Positions 1-6,174 of a stretch of 45,909 bases of DNA are shown here, in pieces (the stretch's first letter is position 1; every line of letters begins with the position of its first letter). The DNA comes from a virus. Location of the stretch: positions 1-45,909 of IMG/VR virus record IMGVR_UViG_3300042326_002433; one strand, given 5' to 3'. A model generated the notes under the pieces. That model was not told where the DNA came from and made no database searches. It saw only the letters and a program-made list of their open reading frames with translations. The translations under genes were made by a program, and so were the position numbers.

Positions 1-2
1 CA

Positions 3-176
3 GCCCAAGAAACTTGCGATGCTGTTGCTGAGCAGATAGTAAACGACGAGTGTAGTCCAAACCCTGGTCTCTGCGAACCGCCTAGCGGAGGCGGAGGCTC
101 ACAGCCTCCAGGTGGCGAAGTAGAACCCCCTAGCGGCGGAGGCGGCGGCGTTATGGGTGGCGATGGGATTCTTTAA
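3..176 (+). CDS. C-terminal end of a Gly/Pro-rich protein (partial)
   Basis: This frame is open from the first bases of the window to a TAA at 174-176, so only the last 57 residues are visible. The tail contains four Cys in its first half and then low-complexity runs of the type PPSGGGG and QPPGGE, ending in GGDGIL. Gly/Pro/Ser-rich tails like this occur at the ends of phage virion or fibre proteins, but that role is an inference. The stretch is clearly richer in G+C than its neighbours because of the Gly and Pro codons. It converges with the minus-strand gene that ends at 188, and no strong terminator hairpin is visible between them. Confidence 0.6.
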   Translation, partial: AQETCDAVAEQIVNDECSPNPGLCEPPSGGGGSQPPGGEVEPPSGGGGGVMGGDGIL

Positions 177-187
177 AACCTTATAAT

Positions 188-676
188 CTACTCATCATTA
201 AAACTAGATAATTCATTTATATACCTCTTACTTTGCTTTTTAATTAACGTAAAGTTTAGAGGTATTTTAAATTTTCTCAATATTTTTATTGCTTGCTTTT
301 CAGTCTCAATTTCTAATTTAAGATAATTTTTACTATTAAATATTGGGTCGTTATTAAACCATTGTAGGAAGTGCGCGTATTCATGAGCTAAAGTATATAT
401 CCATTCCTTTGGCTCTATGTCTTTAACAGCTATTTTTATTTCACCTTTTGCTTTAGATGGATTTAAAAAATATCCGTAAAGACCACCAAAGCCCTTTTCT
501 CCAACAGTATTACTTTCAGCAAATATTAATTTTACCCTGCATCTTCTGCATTGATCTTTTACTGTTTTTAAAAAAAACTTAACATTTTTATTTTTTGTAA
601 AATCTCTTTTAGGTCTTTTTTTAGACTTGAGTTTACTTTTTAACTTCGATTTCTTTTTAATTTTTGAAATCGCCAT
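188..676 (-). CDS. HExxH metallopeptidase-like protein, 162 aa
   Basis: The first 35 residues are extremely Lys-rich (KIKKKSKLKSK type), which suggests a nucleic-acid-binding or disordered tail. A zinc-peptidase signature follows: HEYAH at residues 98-102, preceded by the helix WIYTLA and followed about 20 residues later by an acidic helix (E122, E124, E126) that could supply the third metal ligand. This HExxH plus downstream Glu layout is known in SprT-like and ImmA/IrrE-like families. Which family applies is uncertain. Cys43 and Cys46 form a CxxC pair. The start is the ATG at 674-676, seven bases after a GTGTAT box on the minus strand, with no Shine-Dalgarno sequence, so the mRNA may be leaderless. 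Confidence 0.75.
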   Translation of the reverse strand: MAISKIKKKSKLKSKLKSKKRPKRDFTKNKNVKFFLKTVKDQCRRCRVKLIFAESNTVGEKGFGGLYGYFLNPSKAKGEIKIAVKDIEPKEWIYTLAHEYAHFLQWFNNDPIFNSKNYLKLEIETEKQAIKILRKFKIPLNFTLIKKQSKRYINELSSFNDE

Positions 677-679
677 AAT

Positions 680-685
680 GTGTAT
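680..685 (+). promoter_or_regulatory. GTGTAT box, candidate phage promoter (leaderless class)
   Basis: GTGTAT ends 8 bases before the ATG at 694 (5 bases before an alternative TTG at 691). If the hexamer is a -10 element, transcription would begin at or within about two bases of the start codon. No -35 element is evident. It overlaps the minus-strand box at 684-689 to form the perfect 10-base palindrome GTGTATACAC. Confidence 0.6.
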
Positions 686-689
686 ACAC
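684..689 (-). promoter_or_regulatory. GTGTAT box on the minus strand, divergent partner
   Basis: Read on the minus strand this is GTGTAT, ending 7 bases before the ATG (674-676) of the metallopeptidase-like gene. It shares four bases with the plus-strand box, so one palindrome appears to serve two divergent genes, both with start codons at leaderless distance. Confidence 0.6.
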
Positions 690-693
690 TTTG

Positions 694-972
694 ATGAAAC
701 AATCTATACAGACGCGCATAAAAAACTCCTTAAAGATGTTTGGCAGATCAAGCCTGTCTAGCTATAAGGGTTTTTCTATTGGTGATACAGTTAAGAATGT
801 TAATAATAGTTGTATGCATTACGGAAGTATGGGAACTGTAGTAAAGGTAGAAGCTCTTAAAAACAACTCAGGTTACCTTATTCACTACAAAGTGAACAAT
901 AGCGGATCAACATATAAGCCTGGTGATATTCTATCAAAAACAGAAGATCAATTAGAAAAGGTTCAAAAATGA
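694..972 (+). CDS. Small SH3/KOW-like conserved phage protein, 92 aa
   Basis: After a basic N-terminus the protein contains GFSIGDTVKNVNN, then CMHYGSMGTVVKV, and ends with YKPGDILSKTEDQL. The pattern GDxVxN, Cys, H-[YF]-GSxG, V and PGDxLxKT is one I recognise from short proteins of many large marine phages. It resembles an SH3-like beta barrel, and its function is unknown. The frame also has a TTG at 691. I chose the ATG at 694 because it lies 8 bases after the GTGTAT box, matching other genes here. There is no Shine-Dalgarno sequence. Its stop overlaps the next start (ATGA), so it is the first gene of a five-gene plus-strand unit. Confidence 0.7.
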   Translation: MKQSIQTRIKNSLKMFGRSSLSSYKGFSIGDTVKNVNNSCMHYGSMGTVVKVEALKNNSGYLIHYKVNNSGSTYKPGDILSKTEDQLEKVQK

Positions 973-1466
973 ATAAAAAAAATGTAACACTAAACAAACC
1001 CAGAAGAATTGGAAAAGGTGATCCAGGCTATGGGAAAAAGAAGTTTTATGTTTATGTAAAAAATGATAAAGGAAATATTGTACGCGTAACTTTTGGTGAT
1101 CCTAACATGGAAATTAAAAGGGATAGCGATCAAAGAAGAAAGAATTTTAGATCTCGTCACAGCTGTGATGATAACCCGGGACCAAAACATAAAGCTAGAT
1201 ACTGGTCATGTAAAATGTGGGAAAAAAATAAAAGCGTTAAAGATTATACTTCTTCGAAAATTGATAAAGAAGACTATAAATCATATACCTTTACAAAGAA
1301 AAAATCTGCGAAAAAATTAGCTTCAAAGTTAGGTTGTGAGACCATACAGAAATTTTTTAACATAGATGGGAAGCAGCCAGGACTAAAGCCTAACACTACC
1401 TATTATATGCCCTGTAGATCTAGAGAGCAAATGCACAAGCTTATAACAAAATTTAATAAAAAATGA
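969..1466 (+). CDS. Conserved phage protein with Cys/His/Trp signature, 165 aa
   Basis: The first half carries RRIGKGDPGYGKKKFYVYVK, then VTFGDPNMEIKRDSDQRRKN, then FRSRHSC...YWSCKMW. The block FGDPNM..K.D, RR..FR.RH.C, and YWSCK.W is familiar from proteins of many marine myoviruses and pelagiphages, sometimes beside or fused to prohead assembly proteins. Its role is not established. The conserved RHSC, WSC and nearby residues could bind metal. The second half is Lys-rich (KKKSAKKLASKL) and includes a CETIQKFF helix. Translation is coupled to the upstream gene through an ATGA overlap, and the 3' end overlaps the next start by four bases. Confidence 0.65.
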   Translation: MNKKNVTLNKPRRIGKGDPGYGKKKFYVYVKNDKGNIVRVTFGDPNMEIKRDSDQRRKNFRSRHSCDDNPGPKHKARYWSCKMWEKNKSVKDYTSSKIDKEDYKSYTFTKKKSAKKLASKLGCETIQKFFNIDGKQPGLKPNTTYYMPCRSREQMHKLITKFNKK

Positions 1467-1900
1467 TGCCTTTAGAACTCATTTCTATGTTAGGTGGCGG
1501 AATCACAGGATTTGTGTTTCGTTATTTAGCTGAAAAAAGAGAAAATGATAAACAGCTTGTTGAGAGATTAATATCTTTAAATGAAAATAAAGATAAACTT
1601 ATGAACTCAGCTGTTAAAAGAGTTCCTTTAGATGTTGGTAAAGGTGTTAGGCAGTTGATAGTTTTAGTAGTATTGTTCGCCACTATGGCTGCGCCATTTA
1701 TTCTACCTTTTTTTGGAATACCGACAATTGTAGAAATCGAAGGCTCATCTCCAGAATATATACTAGGACTAGTGCCATCATTTAGTAAAAAGTTTTTTGT
1801 TGAACTTAATGGTTACTTGTACGCAGCAGAGTATAGACAGGTTCTTTTAAGTATAGTTGGCTTTTATTTTGGAAGCGCTGCCGCTTCAAACAAGAGTTAA
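1463..1900 (+). CDS. Candidate holin (three-TM type), 145 aa
   Basis: The N-terminus has a short Gly-rich hydrophobic segment (ISMLGGGITGFVF) followed by a charged helix (YLAEKRENDKQ). A long hydrophobic segment spans about residues 66-90 (RQLIVLVVLFATMAAPFILP), and the protein ends with a hydrophobic stretch terminating in VGFYFGSAAASNKS. A C-terminal GFYFG followed by a short polar tail is typical of the 3-TM holins found in phages and gene transfer agents. The length and topology fit. The following gene is a lipoprotein with a membrane segment, which supports a lysis role. Its ATG overlaps the end of the upstream gene. Confidence 0.6.
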   Translation: MMPLELISMLGGGITGFVFRYLAEKRENDKQLVERLISLNENKDKLMNSAVKRVPLDVGKGVRQLIVLVVLFATMAAPFILPFFGIPTIVEIEGSSPEYILGLVPSFSKKFFVELNGYLYAAEYRQVLLSIVGFYFGSAAASNKS

Positions 1901-1902
1901 TC

Positions 1903-2148
1903 ATGAAATATTTTATTATATTTATATCTATATTTCTAACCTCTTGCTCAATAGCTCCAGAACTAATACCTTCTAATAGAAAAGACTCACCTATGACTTT
2001 AAAATTAAAAGATGGAATAGAAGAACCTGGTGTAAAAAATAACGATTATTCTTGGCTTTTTTGGTACGTTCCTATTACAGCGGTAGTCTTGTTATGGGCT
2101 AAAAGAGAGTTTAGTAAAAATCAAAGCAGGTCTCAAAATGACAAATGA
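1903..2148 (+). CDS. Small lipoprotein with C-terminal membrane segment, 81 aa
   Basis: A signal peptide with lipobox LTSC is visible (Cys15), so the mature protein should be lipid-anchored. Residues about 50-67 (WLFWYVPITAVVLLW) form a second hydrophobic segment, followed by a basic tail. A lipobox plus C-terminal transmembrane segment is the layout of unimolecular spanins, but only about 35 residues separate the two, short for spanning the periplasm. It could instead be an outer-membrane spanin partner or an inner-membrane lysis accessory protein. It sits two bases after the candidate holin and overlaps the next gene by 11 bases. Confidence 0.6.
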   Translation: MKYFIIFISIFLTSCSIAPELIPSNRKDSPMTLKLKDGIEEPGVKNNDYSWLFWYVPITAVVLLWAKREFSKNQSRSQNDK

Positions 2149-2518
2149 AATTTATATTGAAGGATCTGAAAAAAATCTAGATTATATTGAAGAAGTATTA
2201 TTCGCTTTAGCTGCGGAAGTTTCAGGTTCTGTTAAAAAAACATTAACTGAAAAAGCGGCTAAGCACAATGAAAAATATGGGTCTGACTCTTGTAAAAAAA
2301 CATCTACAAGAACTTTAATGACGGTCTTTAGAAGAGGAGTTGGGGCCTATAAAACAAATCCCCAAAGTGTAAGACCTAATGTTACAGGTCCTGAGCAGTG
2401 GGGATATGGTAGAGTTAATGGGTTCTTATATGCTTTAAGAACAGGTTCTTTTAAGAGAAAACCTTTTGATGTAGACCTTCTTCCTGCTTGTCATCCTAAG
2501 AAAAAGAGCAAATCATAA
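2138..2518 (+). CDS. Conserved phage protein with RRGxGAY motif, 126 aa
   Basis: The core reads KKTSTRTLMTVFRRGVGAY, then GPEQWGYGRVNGFLYAL, and ends with DVDLLP. This arrangement (KTS..TL..V..RG.GA, QW...RVN.FL, and D.DLL) is a small domain I recognise from many marine phage proteins, where it is often the C-terminal part of a larger virion or enzyme polypeptide. No biochemical function is known to me. Here it stands alone behind an alpha-helical N-terminal half. It starts after a good AGGT Shine-Dalgarno sequence and its last six bases overlap the convergent minus-strand gene. Confidence 0.6.
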   Translation: MTNEIYIEGSEKNLDYIEEVLFALAAEVSGSVKKTLTEKAAKHNEKYGSDSCKKTSTRTLMTVFRRGVGAYKTNPQSVRPNVTGPEQWGYGRVNGFLYALRTGSFKRKPFDVDLLPACHPKKKSKS

Positions 2519-3151
2519 GCTTGGAATTCTAGCGACTTTACTTTTTCCAAGCCTGTTATTTTTTCTTTCTGCAGAATAGAAAAATATCATATAAGGAATA
2601 TATTGACTTTCTTTACTTCCATAGTTCCATGTGGTTTCTGTTTCTGTCCATAGCGACATTGAAAGATCGTAAGATTGCGCTGTATTTAGTGCGTAATTAA
2701 CAATTGTAGTAGTGTCTATAGATATCTCTTGGGCGACATAAGTTCCGTCATGCTCTATAGATTGCGTTGATATAGTTCCTGAGATAACATCTGGACTTTG
2801 ATAAGCTCCAGAGTTTGTCCAAGAAGTAACTCCTCTGCTTCTTAACCAAGTTGATCCAGCTTCAGTCCAACCTGGGACATTTAAATAGCCTGTCTTAATA
2901 TTAACCATTTCTATTGGAGGGTCGCCTATACCTTCCCATCCAACTTGTTTTAAGACAAGTCTAGATTCAATAAAATTATCTTTAGTAACAGTAGATGGTA
3001 TTAAAAACCTTAACAGGCTAACGTTTTTAACTCCTGATACGTATGAAACTCGTATGTTTGTTTGAGAGCCATTATTTTGTGAGGTTGAATTTGCATTCAA
3101 ATAGTTGTCATTAAGGCAATTTGCAGTAGCGCTTAGTCGTAATAAAGACAT
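2513..3151 (-). CDS. Beta-rich DNRLRE/CBM-like virion or adhesin protein, 212 aa
   Basis: The sequence is rich in Ser, Thr, Asn, Trp and Tyr with alternating hydrophobic strands. The stretch LLRFLIPSTV, ESRLVLKQVGW, and then a Trp-rich segment (GWTEAGSTWLRSRGVTSW) resembles the jelly-roll DNRLRE / carbohydrate-binding type domain, in which a TW motif precedes a Trp-rich loop. Such domains in phages usually sit in fibres or head decorations and bind surface glycans, which is inferred here. The C-terminus is basic (RKNNRLGKSKVARIPSL). It is read from the minus strand, coupled by a TAATG overlap to the 68-residue DNA-binding gene, and has a GAGGT ribosome site. Confidence 0.55.
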   Translation of the reverse strand: MSLLRLSATANCLNDNYLNANSTSQNNGSQTNIRVSYVSGVKNVSLLRFLIPSTVTKDNFIESRLVLKQVGWEGIGDPPIEMVNIKTGYLNVPGWTEAGSTWLRSRGVTSWTNSGAYQSPDVISGTISTQSIEHDGTYVAQEISIDTTTIVNYALNTAQSYDLSMSLWTETETTWNYGSKESQYIPYMIFFYSAERKNNRLGKSKVARIPSL

Positions 3152-3357
3152 TATTTACCTCTAAGTTTTACTTTACCCCTACCCGATTCTTTAACTAATC
3201 CTAGACGCCTTCTCATTTCTCTTATAGACTTTAGGGTTTTTTTTAAATGAACAGAAATATCTAAGTCTCTCATTTTTTCAGCATTCAAGGCCAAAAAATT
3301 CTTTTCCACTTCAGTCCATCTCTTTTTAGATCCGTTTGAAATTAAACTGTTTTCCAT
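3151..3357 (-). CDS. Small Myb/SANT-like DNA-binding protein, 68 aa
   Basis: The segment KKRWTEVEKNFLALNAEKM, then IREMRRRLGL, has the features of a Myb/SANT or HTH fold: an early Trp followed by an acidic helix, then a basic recognition helix of the type seen in phage proteins with SIREMRRRLGL. The C-terminus is Lys/Gly/Arg-rich. A regulatory role is inferred. It is the first gene of a two-gene minus-strand unit and diverges from the sigma-like gene, so it is well placed to act on the shared intergenic region. Confidence 0.55.
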   Translation of the reverse strand: MENSLISNGSKKRWTEVEKNFLALNAEKMRDLDISVHLKKTLKSIREMRRRLGLVKESGRGKVKLRGK

Positions 3358-3376
3358 AGTATTACTAAGTATTACA

Positions 3377-3386
3377 CATTATAATG
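3377..3386. promoter_or_regulatory. Palindromic TATAAT element between divergent genes
   Basis: CATTATAATG is a perfect 10-base palindrome and contains a consensus bacterial -10 hexamer TATAAT on both strands. On the minus strand TATAAT ends 20 bases before the ATG of the 68-residue gene. On the plus strand it lies 52 bases before the sigma-like gene, and no good -35 box is visible in either direction. A host-sigma-70 promoter for early or middle expression is a reasonable guess only. A run of 7 T followed by 8 A lies just beyond it (3399-3413). Confidence 0.35.
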
Positions 3387-3437
3387 ATTAAAGCGCACTT
3401 TTTTTAAAAAAAAGTCCAAATTTACCTAAGATTATAG

Positions 3438-4022
3438 GTGAAACAAAAAGACCCCATCAAAAATTTTTTAAAAATAAATAAATCAAAAGATTGGTCTGTA
3501 TCCTATAGCGAAGTTGTTGAAATTATAAATTCTGTAGCAAAAATACACAGATCTAAAAAATTTGGGTTCATGACAGAAGATGATATAGAGTCTCAAGTTA
3601 AGTTAATATGTCTTCAGCAATTAAAATTTTATGAAAAGTCTAAAGAGACAGATAGAAATCCTAAAAAAAATTTAGAAAAGTGGCTTAATAAAATAGCAAA
3701 GAATAGACTTAAAAATTTTTATAGAGATAACTGTTCTTCTGTTAATAAGAAGCACGCAGAATCTAGAAAAAGATTAGCTAGCTCAGCGAATTCTTTTGAA
3801 GAAACCAATTGTTCTTTTGATAAGAACGCAGTAGTCAATTCAAATATTTACAATACTGTAGAATATGAGGAGCTACAAAAATTCGTCATGGAAAGATTAG
3901 ATCCTATCTACCAAGAAATATTTAAAGCATGTCTTTCTAATGAGGCGGTAACCTCTTACTATCGTAATAAACTAGAATTTAGAATAAAAGAAATTCTGCT
4001 AGAATGGAATAATAATGAATAA
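3438..4022 (+). CDS. Sigma-70-family-like phage transcription factor, 194 aa
   Basis: Residues about 46-100 look like sigma region 2: an acidic DDIESQVKLICLQQL helix, then NLEKWLNKIAKNRLKNFYRD, matching the general pattern of a wL..iakN...d..R helix that melts the -10 element. A second helical part near residues 145-190 (LDPIYQEIFKACL, then a basic helix) could be a reduced region 4 or an equivalent of the T4 gp55 tail. The size is close to T4 gp55. I infer it directs RNA polymerase to the GTGTAT promoters in this window. The start is a GTG without a clear Shine-Dalgarno sequence, and the gene overlaps the next one by eight bases (ATGAATAA). Confidence 0.6.
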   Translation: MKQKDPIKNFLKINKSKDWSVSYSEVVEIINSVAKIHRSKKFGFMTEDDIESQVKLICLQQLKFYEKSKETDRNPKKNLEKWLNKIAKNRLKNFYRDNCSSVNKKHAESRKRLASSANSFEETNCSFDKNAVVNSNIYNTVEYEELQKFVMERLDPIYQEIFKACLSNEAVTSYYRNKLEFRIKEILLEWNNNE

Positions 4023-4839
4023 AAAGTTATCCCAATCTCAAATTAAATTTATTAAAGATAATTTAAATCAAGTTTCAGTTGCAGAAATAGCTAGGCAGCT
4101 TAACTGTTCTTATAAAACTGTCGATAGATATAAAAAGAAAATATTAAATGAAGATTTTAATTTAACTGAAGAAAAACCTGAGATTTTAGAAGTAGATAGA
4201 AATCATTGGATTCAAGATATAGTAAATTCTGCAAGAGGAAGAAGACTTAAAAACATTTTAAATAAAGATGAATGGTCTACGTTTTGTGACGAATGGGCAA
4301 GCTATCATGAGCAACTTGAAGACTTAAATCATACTGAAGAAAATAGTATTGAACAAATTATATTGCTTAAACTAAGAATAGATAAAAATCAATATGATTA
4401 TTCAAAGGCTATAAATCTTAGAGATTCTTTAATGCAGGAAAGCGGAGCAAGAGATATAAAAGAATTAGATCTAACTGACCCGTCGCAAGCTGCTGTTTAT
4501 GAAAAAGTTTTTGCTGCTAGTTTGAGAATGACGGATTTAAATAAAGAATATAAAGACTTGCTTGAAAAAAGCACGAAACTAAGCGAAAGTCTAAATATCA
4601 CGAGAAAGCAAAGAGAAGAAAAAGGCAAAGTTGGAGCTGATACTTTTTTTTCTTTATGCAAAAAGTTCGACTCTAAGAAAACTAGAAATCAAGAGGGTCG
4701 GATGGCCGAACTTCTTAAGATTTCTATGGATTCAAAAACAAATCAGCTTAGAAATGCGATAGAATTTATGGACGGAGAAATGGCTCCTCAACTTTTAGAT
4801 TCAGACACCGTAAAAGAAATGAGATTAAAAAATGAATAA
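4015..4839 (+). CDS. Probable small terminase subunit, 274 aa
   Basis: The N-terminus (residues 1-45) is a helix-turn-helix, with SVAEIARQLNCSYKTVDRYK as its recognisable core. A long helical and charged region follows that could form the oligomerisation coiled coil. This layout (DNA-binding HTH, then coiled coil) and its position upstream of an HNH gene and the large terminase fit a small terminase that recognises the packaging site. No catalytic motif is seen. A HTH regulator is the alternative. It is coupled on both sides through the same eight-base ATGAATAA overlap, so sigma-like factor, this gene and gmd should be made from one transcript. Confidence 0.55.
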   Translation: MNKKLSQSQIKFIKDNLNQVSVAEIARQLNCSYKTVDRYKKKILNEDFNLTEEKPEILEVDRNHWIQDIVNSARGRRLKNILNKDEWSTFCDEWASYHEQLEDLNHTEENSIEQIILLKLRIDKNQYDYSKAINLRDSLMQESGARDIKELDLTDPSQAAVYEKVFAASLRMTDLNKEYKDLLEKSTKLSESLNITRKQREEKGKVGADTFFSLCKKFDSKKTRNQEGRMAELLKISMDSKTNQLRNAIEFMDGEMAPQLLDSDTVKEMRLKNE

Positions 4840-5785
4840 AATAGCAATAGTAACAGGATGTCAAGGTCAAGATGGTTCTTATTTATGCGAATTTCTTCTA
4901 GAAAAAAAATACAAGGTATTTGGCGTCTCTAGAAGATGCTCTTCCAGAGAAAATGATTTTATAAAAAACTTCGCTGATCATGAAAATTTTACTTTGATCA
5001 ACTTAGATATAACCGACGCTTCTGGCATAAATAATTTAATATCATCAGTAAGACCAGATGAATATTATAATTTGGCAGCCTCCTCGCATGTTGGGCAAAG
5101 TTTTAAAGAACCTACAGTATCTTTAAAAAATAACGGAGAAGCTGTAGCAATCGCACTAGAAGCAATTGTTAACAGTAGTCCTCTTACCAAGTTTTATCAA
5201 GCTTCTACTTCTGAGCTTTTTGGAAATTCTCCTGGACCTCAGAGCGAAAGCACGAACTTTGATCCTAGAAGTCCATACGCTGCAGCTAAGCTTTATGCGC
5301 ATAAAATGGTTGGTCTTTACAGAGAAGCTTATGGCATTCATGCTAGCTGTGGAATATTATTTAATCACGAAAGTCCTAGAAGAGGTTTGGATTTTGTAAC
5401 AAGAAAAATAACAAGAGGCATATCAAATTTTATTAAAAATGGACAAAAATTTACTCTTGGTAATTTAGAAGCTAAGAGAGATTGGGGCCATGCAAAAGAT
5501 TATGTAAAAGCAATGTGGATAATGTTGCAGCAAGATCATCCTGATGATTATGTTATTGGCACTGGAGAAACCGCTTCTATTAAAGAAGCTTTAGATTTTG
5601 TTATATCTGTATCTGGAATATCAGAGACGCCGTATGTGATAGACGACAAAATGAAAAGACCGGCAGAGGTAAATTTATTGTGCGCTAATCCTGAAAAAGC
5701 CAATAAAAAACTAGGATGGAAAGCAAGTCTTAATTGGAAAGATGTTTTATATGAAATGTATCTCAGCGACACAAAAGATATTTAA
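4832..5785 (+). CDS. gmd: GDP-mannose 4,6-dehydratase, 317 aa
   Basis: The enzyme converts GDP-D-mannose to GDP-4-keto-6-deoxy-D-mannose, the precursor of GDP-fucose, GDP-rhamnose and GDP-perosamine. Nearly every hallmark is present: the nucleotide-binding GCQGQDGSYL near residues 9-18, SRRCSS, FYQASTSELFG (catalytic Thr/Glu region), SPYAAAKLYAH with the short-chain-dehydrogenase Tyr and Lys, LFNHESPRRG, FVTRKIT, and LGNLEAKRDWGHAKDYVKA. The usual GITGQDG here reads GCQGQDG. It is slightly shorter than many bacterial versions (about 340-370 residues) but no domain is missing. It lies inside a packaging operon, overlapping the preceding gene by eight bases, while the glycosyltransferases sit more than 30 kb away. 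Confidence 0.95.
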   Translation: MNKIAIVTGCQGQDGSYLCEFLLEKKYKVFGVSRRCSSRENDFIKNFADHENFTLINLDITDASGINNLISSVRPDEYYNLAASSHVGQSFKEPTVSLKNNGEAVAIALEAIVNSSPLTKFYQASTSELFGNSPGPQSESTNFDPRSPYAAAKLYAHKMVGLYREAYGIHASCGILFNHESPRRGLDFVTRKITRGISNFIKNGQKFTLGNLEAKRDWGHAKDYVKAMWIMLQQDHPDDYVIGTGETASIKEALDFVISVSGISETPYVIDDKMKRPAEVNLLCANPEKANKKLGWKASLNWKDVLYEMYLSDTKDI

Positions 5786-5791
5786 GTGTAT
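5786..5791 (+). promoter_or_regulatory. GTGTAT box before the HNH gene (leaderless class)
   Basis: GTGTAT begins one base after the gmd stop codon and ends 8 bases before a GTG codon at 5800 (5 before TTG at 5797). No Shine-Dalgarno sequence lies in between. The spacing is identical to that at 680-694. Confidence 0.55.
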
Positions 5792-5799
5792 TATTTTTG

Positions 5800-6174
5800 G
5801 TGAGATCTAAAAGAGGAGATAGAGATTACGAAGGCTATAGAAAATTTAGAGCTGAAGTTCTAAAAAGAGACAATTTTACATGTCAGTACCCAAACTGTTG
5901 CGTAAGACATGAATTAGAAGTGCATCATATCAAAAAATACTCAGAATATCATAGGCTTAGAACAGAAGTATTTAATGGTATCACGCTTTGTAAGGCTCAC
6001 CACAAAAAAATTACTGGAAAAGAATCTGAATATGAATCCATCTTTTTTAAGAAAGTAATAGCTAACAGCAATCAGAATGATTGGGAAAAATTAAATGCGC
6101 CGAAAAGATTCAATAGAAAGAAAAAAGGCAATAAAAACTTTAAAAGAAACAATATACGCAAACGTAATAGTTGA
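5800..6174 (+). CDS. HNH endonuclease, 124 aa
   Basis: The HNH fold is clear: FRAEVLKRDNFTCQYPNC, then LEVHHIKKYSEY, then FNGITLCKAHHKKITGKE. These provide the CxxxxC zinc-type pair, the HH catalytic pair, the central Asn and the final His pair. The C-terminal 30 residues are very basic (KKKGNKNFKRNNIRKR). Small HNH proteins next to the large terminase are known in phages such as HK97, where they take part in DNA packaging, and that role is likely here given the neighbours. Start choice is open: TTG 5797 or GTG 5800. I favour GTG because of its 8-base distance from the GTGTAT box. Its last 80 bases overlap the next gene in another frame. Confidence 0.85.
   Translation: MRSKRGDRDYEGYRKFRAEVLKRDNFTCQYPNCCVRHELEVHHIKKYSEYHRLRTEVFNGITLCKAHHKKITGKESEYESIFFKKVIANSNQNDWEKLNAPKRFNRKKKGNKNFKRNNIRKRNS

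Noticed and set aside
990-1190. Open frame on the minus strand opposite the 165-residue gene
   Set aside because: Composition is typical of an antisense shadow, no ribosome site was seen, and the plus-strand gene has recognisable conserved motifs.
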